Both the position numbers and the translations under genes were made by a program. A stretch of DNA of 64,000 bases from DATATV01 sp036268615 (GTDB lineage Bacteria; Actinomycetota; Actinomycetes; Mycobacteriales; Pseudonocardiaceae): positions 41,500-105,499 of the forward strand of contig DATATV010000084.1 in NCBI GenBank assembly GCA_036268615.1, written 5' to 3'. This document shows, piece by piece, positions 25,140 to 33,660 of this stretch. Positions within the stretch are counted from its first letter, which is position 1. Each line of letters opens with the position of its first letter. The notes under the pieces are model-generated. The model did not search any database and was not told where the DNA came from. It was given only the letters and a program-made list of their open reading frames with translations.

Positions 25140-25817
25140 TCAGGCGCGCACGGCGAACGACCGCGCCGCGCCGACCTGGTGTCGGGCCGACGGCCTGCCG
25201 GCCAGGGCCCGACGCACCGCGGCCAACACGCCGTCGGCGATTTCCGCCTGGTTGAGCCATCTTGGTCTACCGCCGGTCCGCACGTAACCGAGCACCACCT
25301 GCTGGGTGGCATGGTCGCGCAGGATCGGTTCGGGGAAGCCGGTCAGTCGCCCGCCCTCACCGATGTTGTGCACCTCGACGACCGCGGCTGTCGCGGCGAG
25401 CAGCGGCTCGACCGCGCGCAACACGGTCTCCCGGTGCTCCTCGTGCACCCAGGCGATCAACAGCTCGGCCGGTCCGCCGAGGGCACGGCCGGCACGTTTG
25501 GTCAGGTCAACCGGGTTGGACCAGTCGGTTTCCACCCAGAGTGCCTGCCGGGGCTGTTCGGTCCTCGGCAGCGGTGGGCCGTCCCGGACCTCGTTCGCGG
25601 GGATCGGCGCGTGTCGCCGGCTGGGCAGCACGACGTGCCAGCCTTCCGCGACCAGCGTGGCGGTACAACCGGCCAACATGCCGGTGCCGCCGAGAACAAG
25701 GGCCCGTCTGACGGTCGCGGGTTCGCGCCGTCCAGTTACGGTGGCGATCTTTTCTCCACCTCCCGAGTTGACCTCGCTTGGTCGACCACGACGGCGGAGA
25801 GCGGGCCGGAAAGCCAC
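25140..25817 (-). CDS. Short-chain dehydrogenase-like Rossmann protein
   Basis: The 225-aa frame has a nucleotide-binding motif RALVLGGTGMLAGCTATL with a GxxGxxxG-like pattern, followed by WHVVLPSRR. The family catalytic YxxxK is not evident, so the enzymatic role is uncertain. Some actinobacterial short-chain dehydrogenase-like proteins of this length look the same. GTG 25817 is the only workable start seen. It makes the gene overlap the upstream P-loop gene by 82 bp, which is unusual and leaves the N-terminal 35 residues in doubt. Confidence 0.6.
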   Translation of the reverse strand: MAFRPALRRRGRPSEVNSGGGEKIATVTGRREPATVRRALVLGGTGMLAGCTATLVAEGWHVVLPSRRHAPIPANEVRDGPPLPRTEQPRQALWVETDWSNPVDLTKRAGRALGGPAELLIAWVHEEHRETVLRAVEPLLAATAAVVEVHNIGEGGRLTGFPEPILRDHATQQVVLGYVRTGGRPRWLNQAEIADGVLAAVRRALAGRPSARHQVGAARSFAVRA

Positions 25818-26356
25818 GCGTCAACCTGCCGTTGGCCCCGCAGCCGAATTATGGTCAGGCCCACCTCTGTTTGACGGGTCACCAGTGCGGGAACAGCGGT
25901 CGTATACCAAGAGTAGACCCGCCAGGACCATCGGACGATGTGGTCACGATCGGTAAAGAATGTCCACAACGGTCCCTCGTGGTTTCCGTTCCAGAGTGGT
26001 ACCCGGAGAATCCGTCGGCGAACCGTCCGGCTGATCACCCGGTACAGCACGGTTGCACGTGGATGGTCCAGCCAGACCAAGGTGTCGGCGCGGTCCACCA
26101 GCAGCGCCCTGACCTGCCGGTACTGCCATTCGGTGGTCCAGCCCGGTTGGGTGGTGAACTTGTCGACGTCGGCGGCGAACGTCGGCCGGGGAATCCAGTT
26201 CGGACCGTGGTAGAGCCCGTCGATCTCCAGGTGCGGCACACCCAGTCTGCGGGCGATCTCCACGGCCAGGGTCGTCTTGCCCACCCCGGACGGGCCGGCG
26301 ACCAGCACTCGACGGGGCGGTTTCGGAAGGGGGTCGGCACAGCCGAGCATCGGCAT
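25736..26356 (-). CDS. P-loop kinase-like protein (topology modulation/adenylate kinase-like)
   Basis: The 206-aa protein has Walker A GPSGVGKTT near residue 22, a following LEIDGLYHGPNWIPRP segment and TLVWLDHPRATVLYRVISRT, typical of the FlaR-like 'DNA topology modulation protein' family of small nucleoside-kinase-fold proteins. Substrate unknown. TAACCT lies 6 nt before ATG 26356 on the minus strand, suggesting a leaderless transcript. Its 3' end overlaps the SDR-like gene in a different frame. Confidence 0.75.
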   Translation of the reverse strand: MPMLGCADPLPKPPRRVLVAGPSGVGKTTLAVEIARRLGVPHLEIDGLYHGPNWIPRPTFAADVDKFTTQPGWTTEWQYRQVRALLVDRADTLVWLDHPRATVLYRVISRTVRRRILRVPLWNGNHEGPLWTFFTDRDHIVRWSWRVYSWYTTAVPALVTRQTEVGLTIIRLRGQRQVDAWLSGPLSAVVVDQARSTREVEKRSPP

Positions 26357-26362
26357 GACCCC

Positions 26363-26368
26363 AGGTTA
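26363..26368 (-). promoter_or_regulatory. -10 box for the P-loop kinase gene (leaderless)
   Basis: TAACCT on the minus strand lies 6 nt before ATG 26356, with no ribosome binding site. Confidence 0.4.
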
Positions 26369-26419
26369 TCGACCTGGATCAACCGAAATTCTGATCGCGA
26401 AATCGTCCCCCGGGCGGGT

Positions 26420-26449
26420 TACCCGGTCGCTCTGAGTAGCCACCGGGTA
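26420..26449. other. 8-bp inverted repeat downstream of polA
   Basis: TACCCGGT (26420-26427) and ACCGGGTA (26442-26449) are perfect inverted repeats with a 14-nt loop, 75 bp past the polA stop. It may act as a weak polA terminator or as an operator for the kinase gene. It is the only structure seen in 26357-26524. Confidence 0.35.
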
Positions 26450-26524
26450 GTGCCTCGATGGGCCGTCTCCGCTGAAGGTTTCCGTGCCGGCGAGCAAGGG
26501 ACCGGAGAGAGCCGTCGGGTCCTT

Positions 26525-29293
26525 TCAGTGCGCCGCATCATCCCAGGACCGCCCCACCCCGACCGAGACCTCAAGCGGGACGAGGAGGTTGTAGGCGGCG
26601 CCCATCTGCTCCCGGACCAGTGCCTCCACCTCGACCCGCTCGCTCTCCACCACCTCCAGCACGAGTTCGTCGTGCACCTGCAGGAGGGTGCGGCTGCGCA
26701 GGCCGGCGCTGGTCAGCGCCTTGTGCACGTTGAGCATGGCCACCTTGATGATGTCCGCGGCGCTACCCTGGATCGGCGCGTTGAGCGCCATCCGCTCGGC
26801 CATCTCGCGGCGCTGCCGGTTGTCGCTGGTCAGGTCGGGCAGGTAGCGGCGGCGGCCCATGATGGTCTCCGTGTAGCCGTCCTTGCGGGCCTGCTCGACC
26901 AGACTGTGCAGGTAGTCGCGCACCCCGCCGAACCGCTCGAAGTAGTCGTCCATCAGCATCCGGGCCTCCTCGGTGGAGATCCGCAGCTGGGCGGAGAGCC
27001 CGTACGCGGACAGGCCGTAGGCCAACCCGTAGTTCATCGCCTTGACCTTGGCCCGCTGAGCCCCGGTGACCTCGTCCGGGCCGACCCCGAACACGGTGGC
27101 CGCGGTGGCCGCGTGGAAGTCGAAGCCGGACTGGAACGCCTCGATCAGCGCGGCGTCGCCGGAAAGGTGGGCCATGATCCGCATCTCGATCTGGCTGTAG
27201 TCCGCGCTCATCAGCGCGTCGTAGCCGGGGCCGACCACGAAGGTGGTGCGAATCGTGCGGCCCTCGTCGGTGCGGATCGGGATGTTCTGCAGGTTGGGCT
27301 CGGTGGAGGACAGCCGGCCGGTGGCCGCGATGGTCTGGTTGAACGTGGTGTGGATGCGCCCGTCCTCGCCGACCGACTTGAGCAGCCCGTCCACCGTGGT
27401 CTTCAGTCGGGTGGCGTCCCGGTGCTCCAGCAGGTGCGCCAGGAACGGGTGCTCGGTCTTGGTGAACAGGTCGGTCAACGCCTCGGCGTCGGTGGTGTAG
27501 CCGGTCTTGGTCCGCTTGGTCTTGGGCATGTCCAGCTCGTCGAACAGCACCACCTGGAGCTGCTTGGGCGAGCCGAGGTTGATCTCCTTGCCGATCACCG
27601 CGTACGCGTCCTGCGCGGCCTGCTTCACCCGCGCGCTGAAATGCGCCTCCAGCGCCGCCAGCTGCTCGGTGTCCACCGCGATGCCGACGTGTTCGAGGTC
27701 GGCGAGCACGTTGAGCAGCGGCAGTTCGAGGTCGTGCAGCAGGGCGAGCCCGTTGGTGTTGCCCAGGGCGACGTCCAGCGAGTCGGCCAGTTCGGCGATC
27801 GCCCTGGCCCGCAGGATCTCGCCCTTGGCCTGCCGCTCGACCGCGGCCCGCTCGTCCTCCTCGGTGTCCAGCAGGGACATCTGACCGGAGTCCTGCTCGT
27901 TGTCCACCCGCAGCTCGCGCTGGAGGTACCGCAGCACCAGGTCGTCCAGCCCGAAGGACCGCTGGCCGGGCCGCACCAGGTAGGCGGCCAGCGCGGTGTC
28001 GCTGGTCAGCCCGGCCGGCGTCCAGCCGCGGTCGCGCAGCGCGTGCAGCGGGCCCTTCATGTCGTGCCCGGCCTTGGGCACCGCCGGATCGGCCAGCCAG
28101 CCGGCCAGCGCACGCTCGTCGTCCTCGGTGAGTGCGCTCGCGTCGACGTAACCGCCGTCGCCGTCGCTGCCGGCCAGCGCGACGCCCTCGACATCCCCGC
28201 CGCCGGCCGCCCACCGGCCGCGCACGGTCAGGCCGATCCGTCGGCCGCCGCCGGCATGGGTGGCCAGCCAGCTGGTCAACTCGCCGGGCGCGATCGTGCC
28301 GCCGCTGACCTCGAAGCCCTCCTCGGCCTCGGGGCCGGGCGTGCTCAGCGTCGCGAACAGCCGGTCGCGCAGGACCCGGAACTCCAACTCGTCGAACAGC
28401 CGGTGCACGGTGTCCCGGTCCCAGGCGCGTACTTGCAGGTCGTCCGGGCCGAGGTCGACCGGCACGTCCTTGACCAGTTCGGTCAGCTGCCGGTTGAGCA
28501 GCACGGCGGCCAGGTTGGCCCGCAGCGCGTCACCGGTCTTGCCGCGAACCTCGTCCACCCGGTCGACCAGCTGACCAAGCGAGCCGAACTCGCGAATCCA
28601 CTTCGCCGCGGTCTTCTCGCCGACGCCGGGGATGCCGGGCAGGTTGTCCGAGGGGTCGCCGCGCAGCGCGGCGAAGTCCGGGTACTGCACCGGGGTGAGG
28701 CCGTACTTCTCCTCGACCGCCTCCGGGGTGAACCGGGTCAGCTCGGACACGCCCTTGCGCGGGTACAACACAGTCACCCGATCGGTGACAAGTTGCAGCG
28801 CGTCCCGGTCGCCGGTGCAGACCAGCACCTCGAAGTCCTCGCCGAGCGCCTGCGTGGTCAGCGTGGCGATGATGTCGTCTGCCTCGAAGTTGTCCCGCTT
28901 CAGCGTGGTGATGCCGAGCGCGGCGAGCACGTCCTCCAGCAGGCTGACCTGGCCCTTGAACTCGTCCGGCGTGGCCGAGCGGGTGGCCTTGTACTCCGGG
29001 TAGGTCTCCCGGCGGAACGTCTGCCGGGACACGTCGAAGGCGACCGCGATGTGCGTCGGCTGCTCGTCCCGGAGCAGGTTGATCAACATCGAGGTGAACC
29101 CGTAGACCGCGTTGGTGGTCTGCCCGGTGGATGTGCGGAAGTTCTCCGCCGGCAGCGCGAAGAAGGCGCGATAGGCCAGCGAGTGGCCGTCCAGCAGGAG
29201 CAGCCGGGGTCGACCCGACGGTTCAGGCTGCGCACTCCTGCTCTTGGCGGTGCTCTTGGTGGTCGTGGCACGTGTCTCGGACTTGACGGGCAC
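26525..29293 (-). CDS. polA: DNA polymerase I
   Basis: This 922-aa polymerase acts in Okazaki-fragment maturation and repair synthesis. Residues about 28-310 form the 5'-3' exonuclease/flap domain (LLLDGHSLAYRAFF, then DNFEADDIIATL). Residues about 330-510 are a 3'-5' exonuclease-like domain in which the usual acidic DxE motif is not evident, as in other actinobacteria. Residues about 530-922 are the polymerase, with DYSQIEMRIMAHLSGD (motif A), AMNYGLAYGLSAYGLS (motif B) and LQVHDELVLEV (motif C). GTG 29293 is the start; a thioesterase gene is divergent. Confidence 0.97.
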   Translation of the reverse strand: MPVKSETRATTTKSTAKSRSAQPEPSGRPRLLLLDGHSLAYRAFFALPAENFRTSTGQTTNAVYGFTSMLINLLRDEQPTHIAVAFDVSRQTFRRETYPEYKATRSATPDEFKGQVSLLEDVLAALGITTLKRDNFEADDIIATLTTQALGEDFEVLVCTGDRDALQLVTDRVTVLYPRKGVSELTRFTPEAVEEKYGLTPVQYPDFAALRGDPSDNLPGIPGVGEKTAAKWIREFGSLGQLVDRVDEVRGKTGDALRANLAAVLLNRQLTELVKDVPVDLGPDDLQVRAWDRDTVHRLFDELEFRVLRDRLFATLSTPGPEAEEGFEVSGGTIAPGELTSWLATHAGGGRRIGLTVRGRWAAGGGDVEGVALAGSDGDGGYVDASALTEDDERALAGWLADPAVPKAGHDMKGPLHALRDRGWTPAGLTSDTALAAYLVRPGQRSFGLDDLVLRYLQRELRVDNEQDSGQMSLLDTEEDERAAVERQAKGEILRARAIAELADSLDVALGNTNGLALLHDLELPLLNVLADLEHVGIAVDTEQLAALEAHFSARVKQAAQDAYAVIGKEINLGSPKQLQVVLFDELDMPKTKRTKTGYTTDAEALTDLFTKTEHPFLAHLLEHRDATRLKTTVDGLLKSVGEDGRIHTTFNQTIAATGRLSSTEPNLQNIPIRTDEGRTIRTTFVVGPGYDALMSADYSQIEMRIMAHLSGDAALIEAFQSGFDFHAATAATVFGVGPDEVTGAQRAKVKAMNYGLAYGLSAYGLSAQLRISTEEARMLMDDYFERFGGVRDYLHSLVEQARKDGYTETIMGRRRYLPDLTSDNRQRREMAERMALNAPIQGSAADIIKVAMLNVHKALTSAGLRSRTLLQVHDELVLEVVESERVEVEALVREQMGAAYNLLVPLEVSVGVGRSWDDAAH

Positions 29294-29363
29294 CCGCCGA
29301 GTCTAGGGTGGAACACCGACAATGCGTTTCAAGGCCCGACAGGTTCGTTCGACGGAGGTGTGC

Positions 29364-29819
29364 GTGACCGCGGCTGAGCAGGTGCCGACCGGCCCGCAGG
29401 TGGACGGTTTTTCCCTCGAACAACTGGACGAGCGGATGGGCGAGTTCAATCAGAAGCTCGGCCTGAAGCTGCTGAGCGCGGCACCCGAACGGGTGGTCGG
29501 CACGGTCCCGGTGGAGGGCAACCGGCAGCCCTACGGCCTGCTGCACGGCGGCGCGAACGCGGCGCTGGCCGAGGCGCTCGGCTCGGTCGCCGCGGTGCTC
29601 AACGCCGAACCCGGCCGGATCGCGGTCGGCCTGGAACTGTCCTGCACGCACCACCGCGCGGCCCGCTCCGGCCTGGTCACCGGCGTGTGCACGCCGCTGC
29701 ACGTCGGCCGGAGCACGTCCACCTTCGAGACGGTGATCACCGACGAGGACGGCCGGCGGACCTGCACCGCCCGGCTGACCTGCGTGGTCCGCGAGCGCCC
29801 GCCGGGCGACCCGACCTGA
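29364..29819 (+). CDS. Hotdog-fold thioesterase (PaaI family)
   Basis: The 151-aa protein has the PaaI-type core YGLLHGGANAALAEALGS, in which the HGG turn and a downstream acidic residue form the active site of acyl-CoA thioesterases. The ending TCTARLTCVVRERP is also typical. GTG 29364 is chosen because GGAGG at 29354-29358 precedes it; an upstream in-frame ATG at 29322 has no such site. It probably hydrolyses an aryl- or acyl-CoA. It is divergent from polA. Confidence 0.85.
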   Translation: MTAAEQVPTGPQVDGFSLEQLDERMGEFNQKLGLKLLSAAPERVVGTVPVEGNRQPYGLLHGGANAALAEALGSVAAVLNAEPGRIAVGLELSCTHHRAARSGLVTGVCTPLHVGRSTSTFETVITDEDGRRTCTARLTCVVRERPPGDPT

Positions 29820-29826
29820 ACCGAGC

Positions 29827-30540
29827 TCAGGCCACGCCGAGGTAGGCCTCCTTGATCGACGGGTCGGCAAGCATCTCCGCGCCGGTACCGGTCTTCACGA
29901 TCCGACCGGTCTCCAGCACGTAGGCCCGGTGCGCCCGGGACAGTGCCTGCCGCGCGTTCTGTTCGACCAGCAGGATCGTGGTGCCCTGCTGGTTGATCTC
30001 GGTGATGATCCGGAAGATCTGCTGGATGAACTGCGGCGCGAGGCCCATCGACGGCTCGTCCAGCAGCAGCAGTCTCGGCTTGGCCATCAGCGCCCGGCCG
30101 ATCGCGAGCATCTGCTGTTCTCCGCCCGACATCGTGCCGCCGACCTGCGACTTCCGTTCCGCCAAGCGGGGAAACAGCGTGTAGACCCGGTCGAAGTCCT
30201 CGGCGAGCTTCTTGCGGTCCTTGCGGGCGTAGGCGCCCATGTCCAGGTTCTCCAGCACGGTCATCCCGGGGAACACGCCCCGCCCCTCCGGCGCCTGGGA
30301 CATCCCGCGGACCACCCGCAGGTCGGCGCGCAGCCGGGTGATGTCCTCGCCGTCGAAGAAGATCCGGCCGCCGGACAGCGGTCGGATGCCGGAGATCGCC
30401 CGCATGGTGGTGGTCTTGCCGGCGCCGTTGGCCCCGATCAGCGAGACGATCTCGCCGTGGTCGACGGTCAGCGAGATCCCGGACAGTGCTTGAATTCGTC
30501 CATAGTGGACGGCGACGTCGGCCAGCTCAAGCAGGGGCAT
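29827..30540 (-). CDS. livF: Branched-chain amino acid ABC transporter ATPase LivF
   Basis: The 237-aa ABC ATPase has Walker A GANGAGKTT near residue 38, signature MSGGEQQML near 139 and Walker B LLLLDEPSMGLAP near 160. The size and sequence are those of LivF, one of the two ATPases of HAAT-family importers. It is the last gene of the liv operon, and its start (ATG 30540) overlaps the livG end by 14 bp. Confidence 0.92.
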   Translation of the reverse strand: MPLLELADVAVHYGRIQALSGISLTVDHGEIVSLIGANGAGKTTTMRAISGIRPLSGGRIFFDGEDITRLRADLRVVRGMSQAPEGRGVFPGMTVLENLDMGAYARKDRKKLAEDFDRVYTLFPRLAERKSQVGGTMSGGEQQMLAIGRALMAKPRLLLLDEPSMGLAPQFIQQIFRIITEINQQGTTILLVEQNARQALSRAHRAYVLETGRIVKTGTGAEMLADPSIKEAYLGVA

Positions 30541-31432
30541 CGTCGGGCACCCCCAGGTAGGCGGCGATCACGGCCGGGTTGTCCCGGATGTCGGCGGGCA
30601 GCCCCTCGGCGATCTTGCGGCCGAACTCCAGCACCACGATCCGGTCGGTCACGCCCATCACCAGGCGCATGTCGTGCTCGATCAGCAGCACCGTGTACCC
30701 GTCGTCGCGAATCCGCCGGATCAGGCCCATCAGGTCGTCCTTCTCGGCCGGGTTGAAGCCGGCCGCCGGCTCGTCCAGGCAGAGCAGTTTCGGTTCGGTG
30801 GCAAGGGCTCTGGCGATCTCCAGCCGGCGCTGGTAGCCGTAGGGCAGGTTGCGCGCCTTGTCCGCGGCCCGGTCGGCGATGCCGACGAACTCCAGCAGCG
30901 CACTGGCTCGCTCGACGGCGTCCCGCTCCTCCCGAAAGTGTCGGGGCGAGCGCACCAACGCCCCCGGCACGCTCGTCCTGTGCCGGGCGTCCGCGCCGAC
31001 CACGACGTTCTCCAGCGCGGTCATCTCACCGAACAGCCGGATGTTCTGGAAGGTGCGGGCGATCCCCATCCGGGTGATCCGATGTCGCTTGCGCCGGCCC
31101 AGTTTCTTGCCCTCCAACAGGATCTGTCCGCCGGTGGGCCGATAGACGCCGGTCATCAAGTTGAAACAGGTGGTCTTGCCGGCACCGTTGGGCCCGATCA
31201 GGCCGAGGATCTCGCCGCGCCGGATGTTGAAGGACACGTCATCGACCGCGACCAGGCCACCGAACCGCATGCTGACCTCGCGCAGCTCCAACAGGGTCGC
31301 GCCGACGTCGACCTCGACCGGCCGGTCCGGCGCGACCAGTTCGGCCACCTCGATGTTGTGCTCGGTGCGCTGTTCGTCGGACATCCGGGCGACCTCGGCG
31401 GCGATGCCCGCCTGCTCAACGTCCTCCGACAT
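30527..31432 (-). CDS. livG: Branched-chain amino acid ABC transporter ATPase LivG
   Basis: The 301-aa ATPase has Walker A GPNGAGKTTCFN near residue 81, the longer LivG insertion with FQNIRLFGEMTALENV, and Walker B LLCLDEPAAGFNP. It carries an N-terminal extension of about 45 residues, acidic and not part of the ATPase fold, which is longer than in typical LivG (about 255 aa). ATG 31432 overlaps the livM stop (ATGA). Confidence 0.92.
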   Translation of the reverse strand: MSEDVEQAGIAAEVARMSDEQRTEHNIEVAELVAPDRPVEVDVGATLLELREVSMRFGGLVAVDDVSFNIRRGEILGLIGPNGAGKTTCFNLMTGVYRPTGGQILLEGKKLGRRKRHRITRMGIARTFQNIRLFGEMTALENVVVGADARHRTSVPGALVRSPRHFREERDAVERASALLEFVGIADRAADKARNLPYGYQRRLEIARALATEPKLLCLDEPAAGFNPAEKDDLMGLIRRIRDDGYTVLLIEHDMRLVMGVTDRIVVLEFGRKIAEGLPADIRDNPAVIAAYLGVPDDAPA

Positions 31433-32553
31433 CAGGCACCCTCCGATCCGGCCGAGGCGACGGAACTCTCGTTGCTGATCTGTTCCGGCCGGCCGACCAG
31501 GCGTTGGTAGGCCTGCCGGCCGCGGGCCAGCAGCCGCTGCCGGGCGCCGAGCAGGCCCTGCGGCCGGAAGATCATCAACACCACCAGGAAGAGTCCGAAG
31601 ATGAGGTACTTGCGGTCACTGAGGTTGGTGAACCGATCCGGGATGTAGGACACGATGAACGCGCCGAGCATCACGCCGACCTTGTTGCCCGACCCGCCCA
31701 GGATGACCGCGGCCAGGTAGAGCACCGAGAAGGACACCGAGAAGTTGGCGTTGTTCATGTACCCGGTCTGGCCGGCGACGAGCGCGCCGGACAGGCCGCC
31801 GATGGCCGCGCCGATGGCGAACGCCCACAGTTTGAACTTGAACGTGGGCACGCCCATCAGCTGCGCGGCGTCCTCGTCCTCCCGGATGGCCACCCAGGAC
31901 CGGCCGACCCGGCTGCGTTCCAGGTTTCCCACCAGCAGCAGGATGACGATGATCAGCGTGACCACCAGCCAGTACCAGGGCGTGCCGTTGCTCACCGAGA
32001 AGATCAGCTGACCGTCCGCCTCGGTGCCGGGTGGATGCCCGACGCCCTGGAAACCCGGCTGACCCTTGAGTTGCGGCACGATCGTGGCCATCAGCCGGAC
32101 GATCTCACCGAAACCGAGCGTGACGATGGCCAGATAGTCGCCGCGCAGTCGCAGCGTCGGCAGGCCGAGCAGCACCCCGGCGATCATGGTCACGCCCATC
32201 GCCAGCGGCAGGGTGGCCAGGTAGGGCAGCTTGTGCAGCATGGAGTCGCTGCTGGTGAACAGGGCCGCGACGTAGGCGCCGATGGCGAAGAAGCCGACGT
32301 AACCCAGGTCGAGCAGACCGGCCTGGCCGACCACCACGTTCAGCCCGATCGCGACCAGCGCGAGTTCGGCCGCGTGCACCATGGCGATCGGGAAGTTGGT
32401 GAACGGCTCGGTGGTCAGCAGCGGCGGGTCGATCACCGGGATGAAGTAGATGAGCACGACGACCGGCACCAGTGCCAGCCACTGTTGCGGCCGGGACAGG
32501 GTGTTCCACCGGTCCCGGAATCGACGCAGCCGCGAGCTGCCCGGGACGCTCAC
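31432..32553 (-). CDS. livM: Branched-chain amino acid ABC transporter permease LivM
   Basis: The 373-aa permease has about ten membrane helices and the family signature GLNVVVGQAGLLDLGYVGFF near residue 65, with RSWVAIREDEDAAQLMG near 245 facing the ATPases. GTG 32553 overlaps the livH stop (TGA 32550-32552, complement). The reading frame is open much further upstream, but that part only mirrors livH. It forms the translocation pore with LivH. Confidence 0.93.
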   Translation of the reverse strand: MSVPGSSRLRRFRDRWNTLSRPQQWLALVPVVVLIYFIPVIDPPLLTTEPFTNFPIAMVHAAELALVAIGLNVVVGQAGLLDLGYVGFFAIGAYVAALFTSSDSMLHKLPYLATLPLAMGVTMIAGVLLGLPTLRLRGDYLAIVTLGFGEIVRLMATIVPQLKGQPGFQGVGHPPGTEADGQLIFSVSNGTPWYWLVVTLIIVILLLVGNLERSRVGRSWVAIREDEDAAQLMGVPTFKFKLWAFAIGAAIGGLSGALVAGQTGYMNNANFSVSFSVLYLAAVILGGSGNKVGVMLGAFIVSYIPDRFTNLSDRKYLIFGLFLVVLMIFRPQGLLGARQRLLARGRQAYQRLVGRPEQISNESSVASAGSEGA

Positions 32554-33551
32554 GCCCGCGCCCGACCGAGCGACTCGCCGAGAATTCCGGTCGGCCGGAA
32601 CATCAGAATCGCGACCAGCACGACGAAGGCGATCACGTCCGACCACTGCGACAGCCCGAGCAGCGTCTGCCCGTACTCGCCGACCAGGCCGATCAGCAGC
32701 CCGCCCAGCAGCGCGCCCCGGATGTTGCCGATGCCACCGAGCACGGCCGCCGCGAACGCCTTGATGCCCAGGTTGAAGCCGCCGTAGAAGACCACCCCGG
32801 AGGGCACCTTCATCACGTAGAACAGTGCGGCGGCACCGGCCATCAGGCCGCCGAGCAGGAAGGTCAACATGATGACCCGCTCCTTGTTCACGCCCATCAG
32901 GGTCGCGGTGTCCGGGTCCTGGGCGACCGCCCGGATTCCCCGGCCGAACCGGGTCCGGTTGATGAACACGTCGACCACCACGGCCAGCGCGAGCGCCGCG
33001 ACGATCACGGTCACCTGCTGGTCGTCCACGTCGGTGCCGAACACCGAGAAGATCGCCTGCGGCCGGAACATGATCACCGCAGATTCGGCGCTGGGCCCGC
33101 GCCAGATGAAGATCAGGTACTGGATGGTGAACGACGCGCCGATCGCGGTGATCAGGAAGGCCAGCGGTGGCGCGCCCCGACGGCGCAACGGCCGGTAGGC
33201 GACACGTTCCAGGATCAGCGCGACCAACCCGGACACGATGATCGCCGCGACCCCGGCCAGCACGAGGTCGCCGATCAGCGCGATGACGCTCAGCCCCGGC
33301 GGCGAACCGCCGAAACCCAGCCAGGTCAGCGTGAAGAACACCGCGTAGGCCCCGGAGATGAAGACTTCGGAGTGCGCGAAGTTGATCAGCCGGAGCACGC
33401 CGTAGACGAGCGTGTAGCCCATTGCGATCAGCGCGTAGATCGCGCCGTAGGCCAGTCCGTCGAAGGTGTTGCTCCAGAACTGGAGCTTGAAGTCGCTGAC
33501 GTCGAAATTGATCCAGCTCGAGTCGGTGAGCAGCCCGGTCAACGGGTGCAC
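32550..33551 (-). CDS. livH: Branched-chain amino acid ABC transporter permease LivH
   Basis: The 333-aa permease has about eight to nine membrane helices and the LivH signature TLVYGVLRLINFAHSEVF near residue 47, with a cytoplasmic EAA-like loop near FGRGIRAVAQDPDTATLMGV (residue about 205). It pairs with LivM. It follows livK after 109 bp. Confidence 0.93.
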   Translation of the reverse strand: MHPLTGLLTDSSWINFDVSDFKLQFWSNTFDGLAYGAIYALIAMGYTLVYGVLRLINFAHSEVFISGAYAVFFTLTWLGFGGSPPGLSVIALIGDLVLAGVAAIIVSGLVALILERVAYRPLRRRGAPPLAFLITAIGASFTIQYLIFIWRGPSAESAVIMFRPQAIFSVFGTDVDDQQVTVIVAALALAVVVDVFINRTRFGRGIRAVAQDPDTATLMGVNKERVIMLTFLLGGLMAGAAALFYVMKVPSGVVFYGGFNLGIKAFAAAVLGGIGNIRGALLGGLLIGLVGEYGQTLLGLSQWSDVIAFVVLVAILMFRPTGILGESLGRARA

Positions 33552-33660
33552 GGCCTCGCCTCCCGTGTAGCGGGCCGGGCCCGCCCACTCCGACTCAATT
33601 GTCCGAAGTGGACGTGCCCGGCCGAAACCAAGTACCCCGTCAGGTCAGCGGGGATGCCGG

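Noticed and set aside
25778..29377. A 1199-codon open frame on the plus strand opposite polA
   Set aside because: A low-complexity shadow of polA; polA has all family motifs.
32554..33588. Upstream extension of the livM frame
   Set aside because: It mirrors livH in another frame. GTG 32553 with the GTGA overlap is the natural start.
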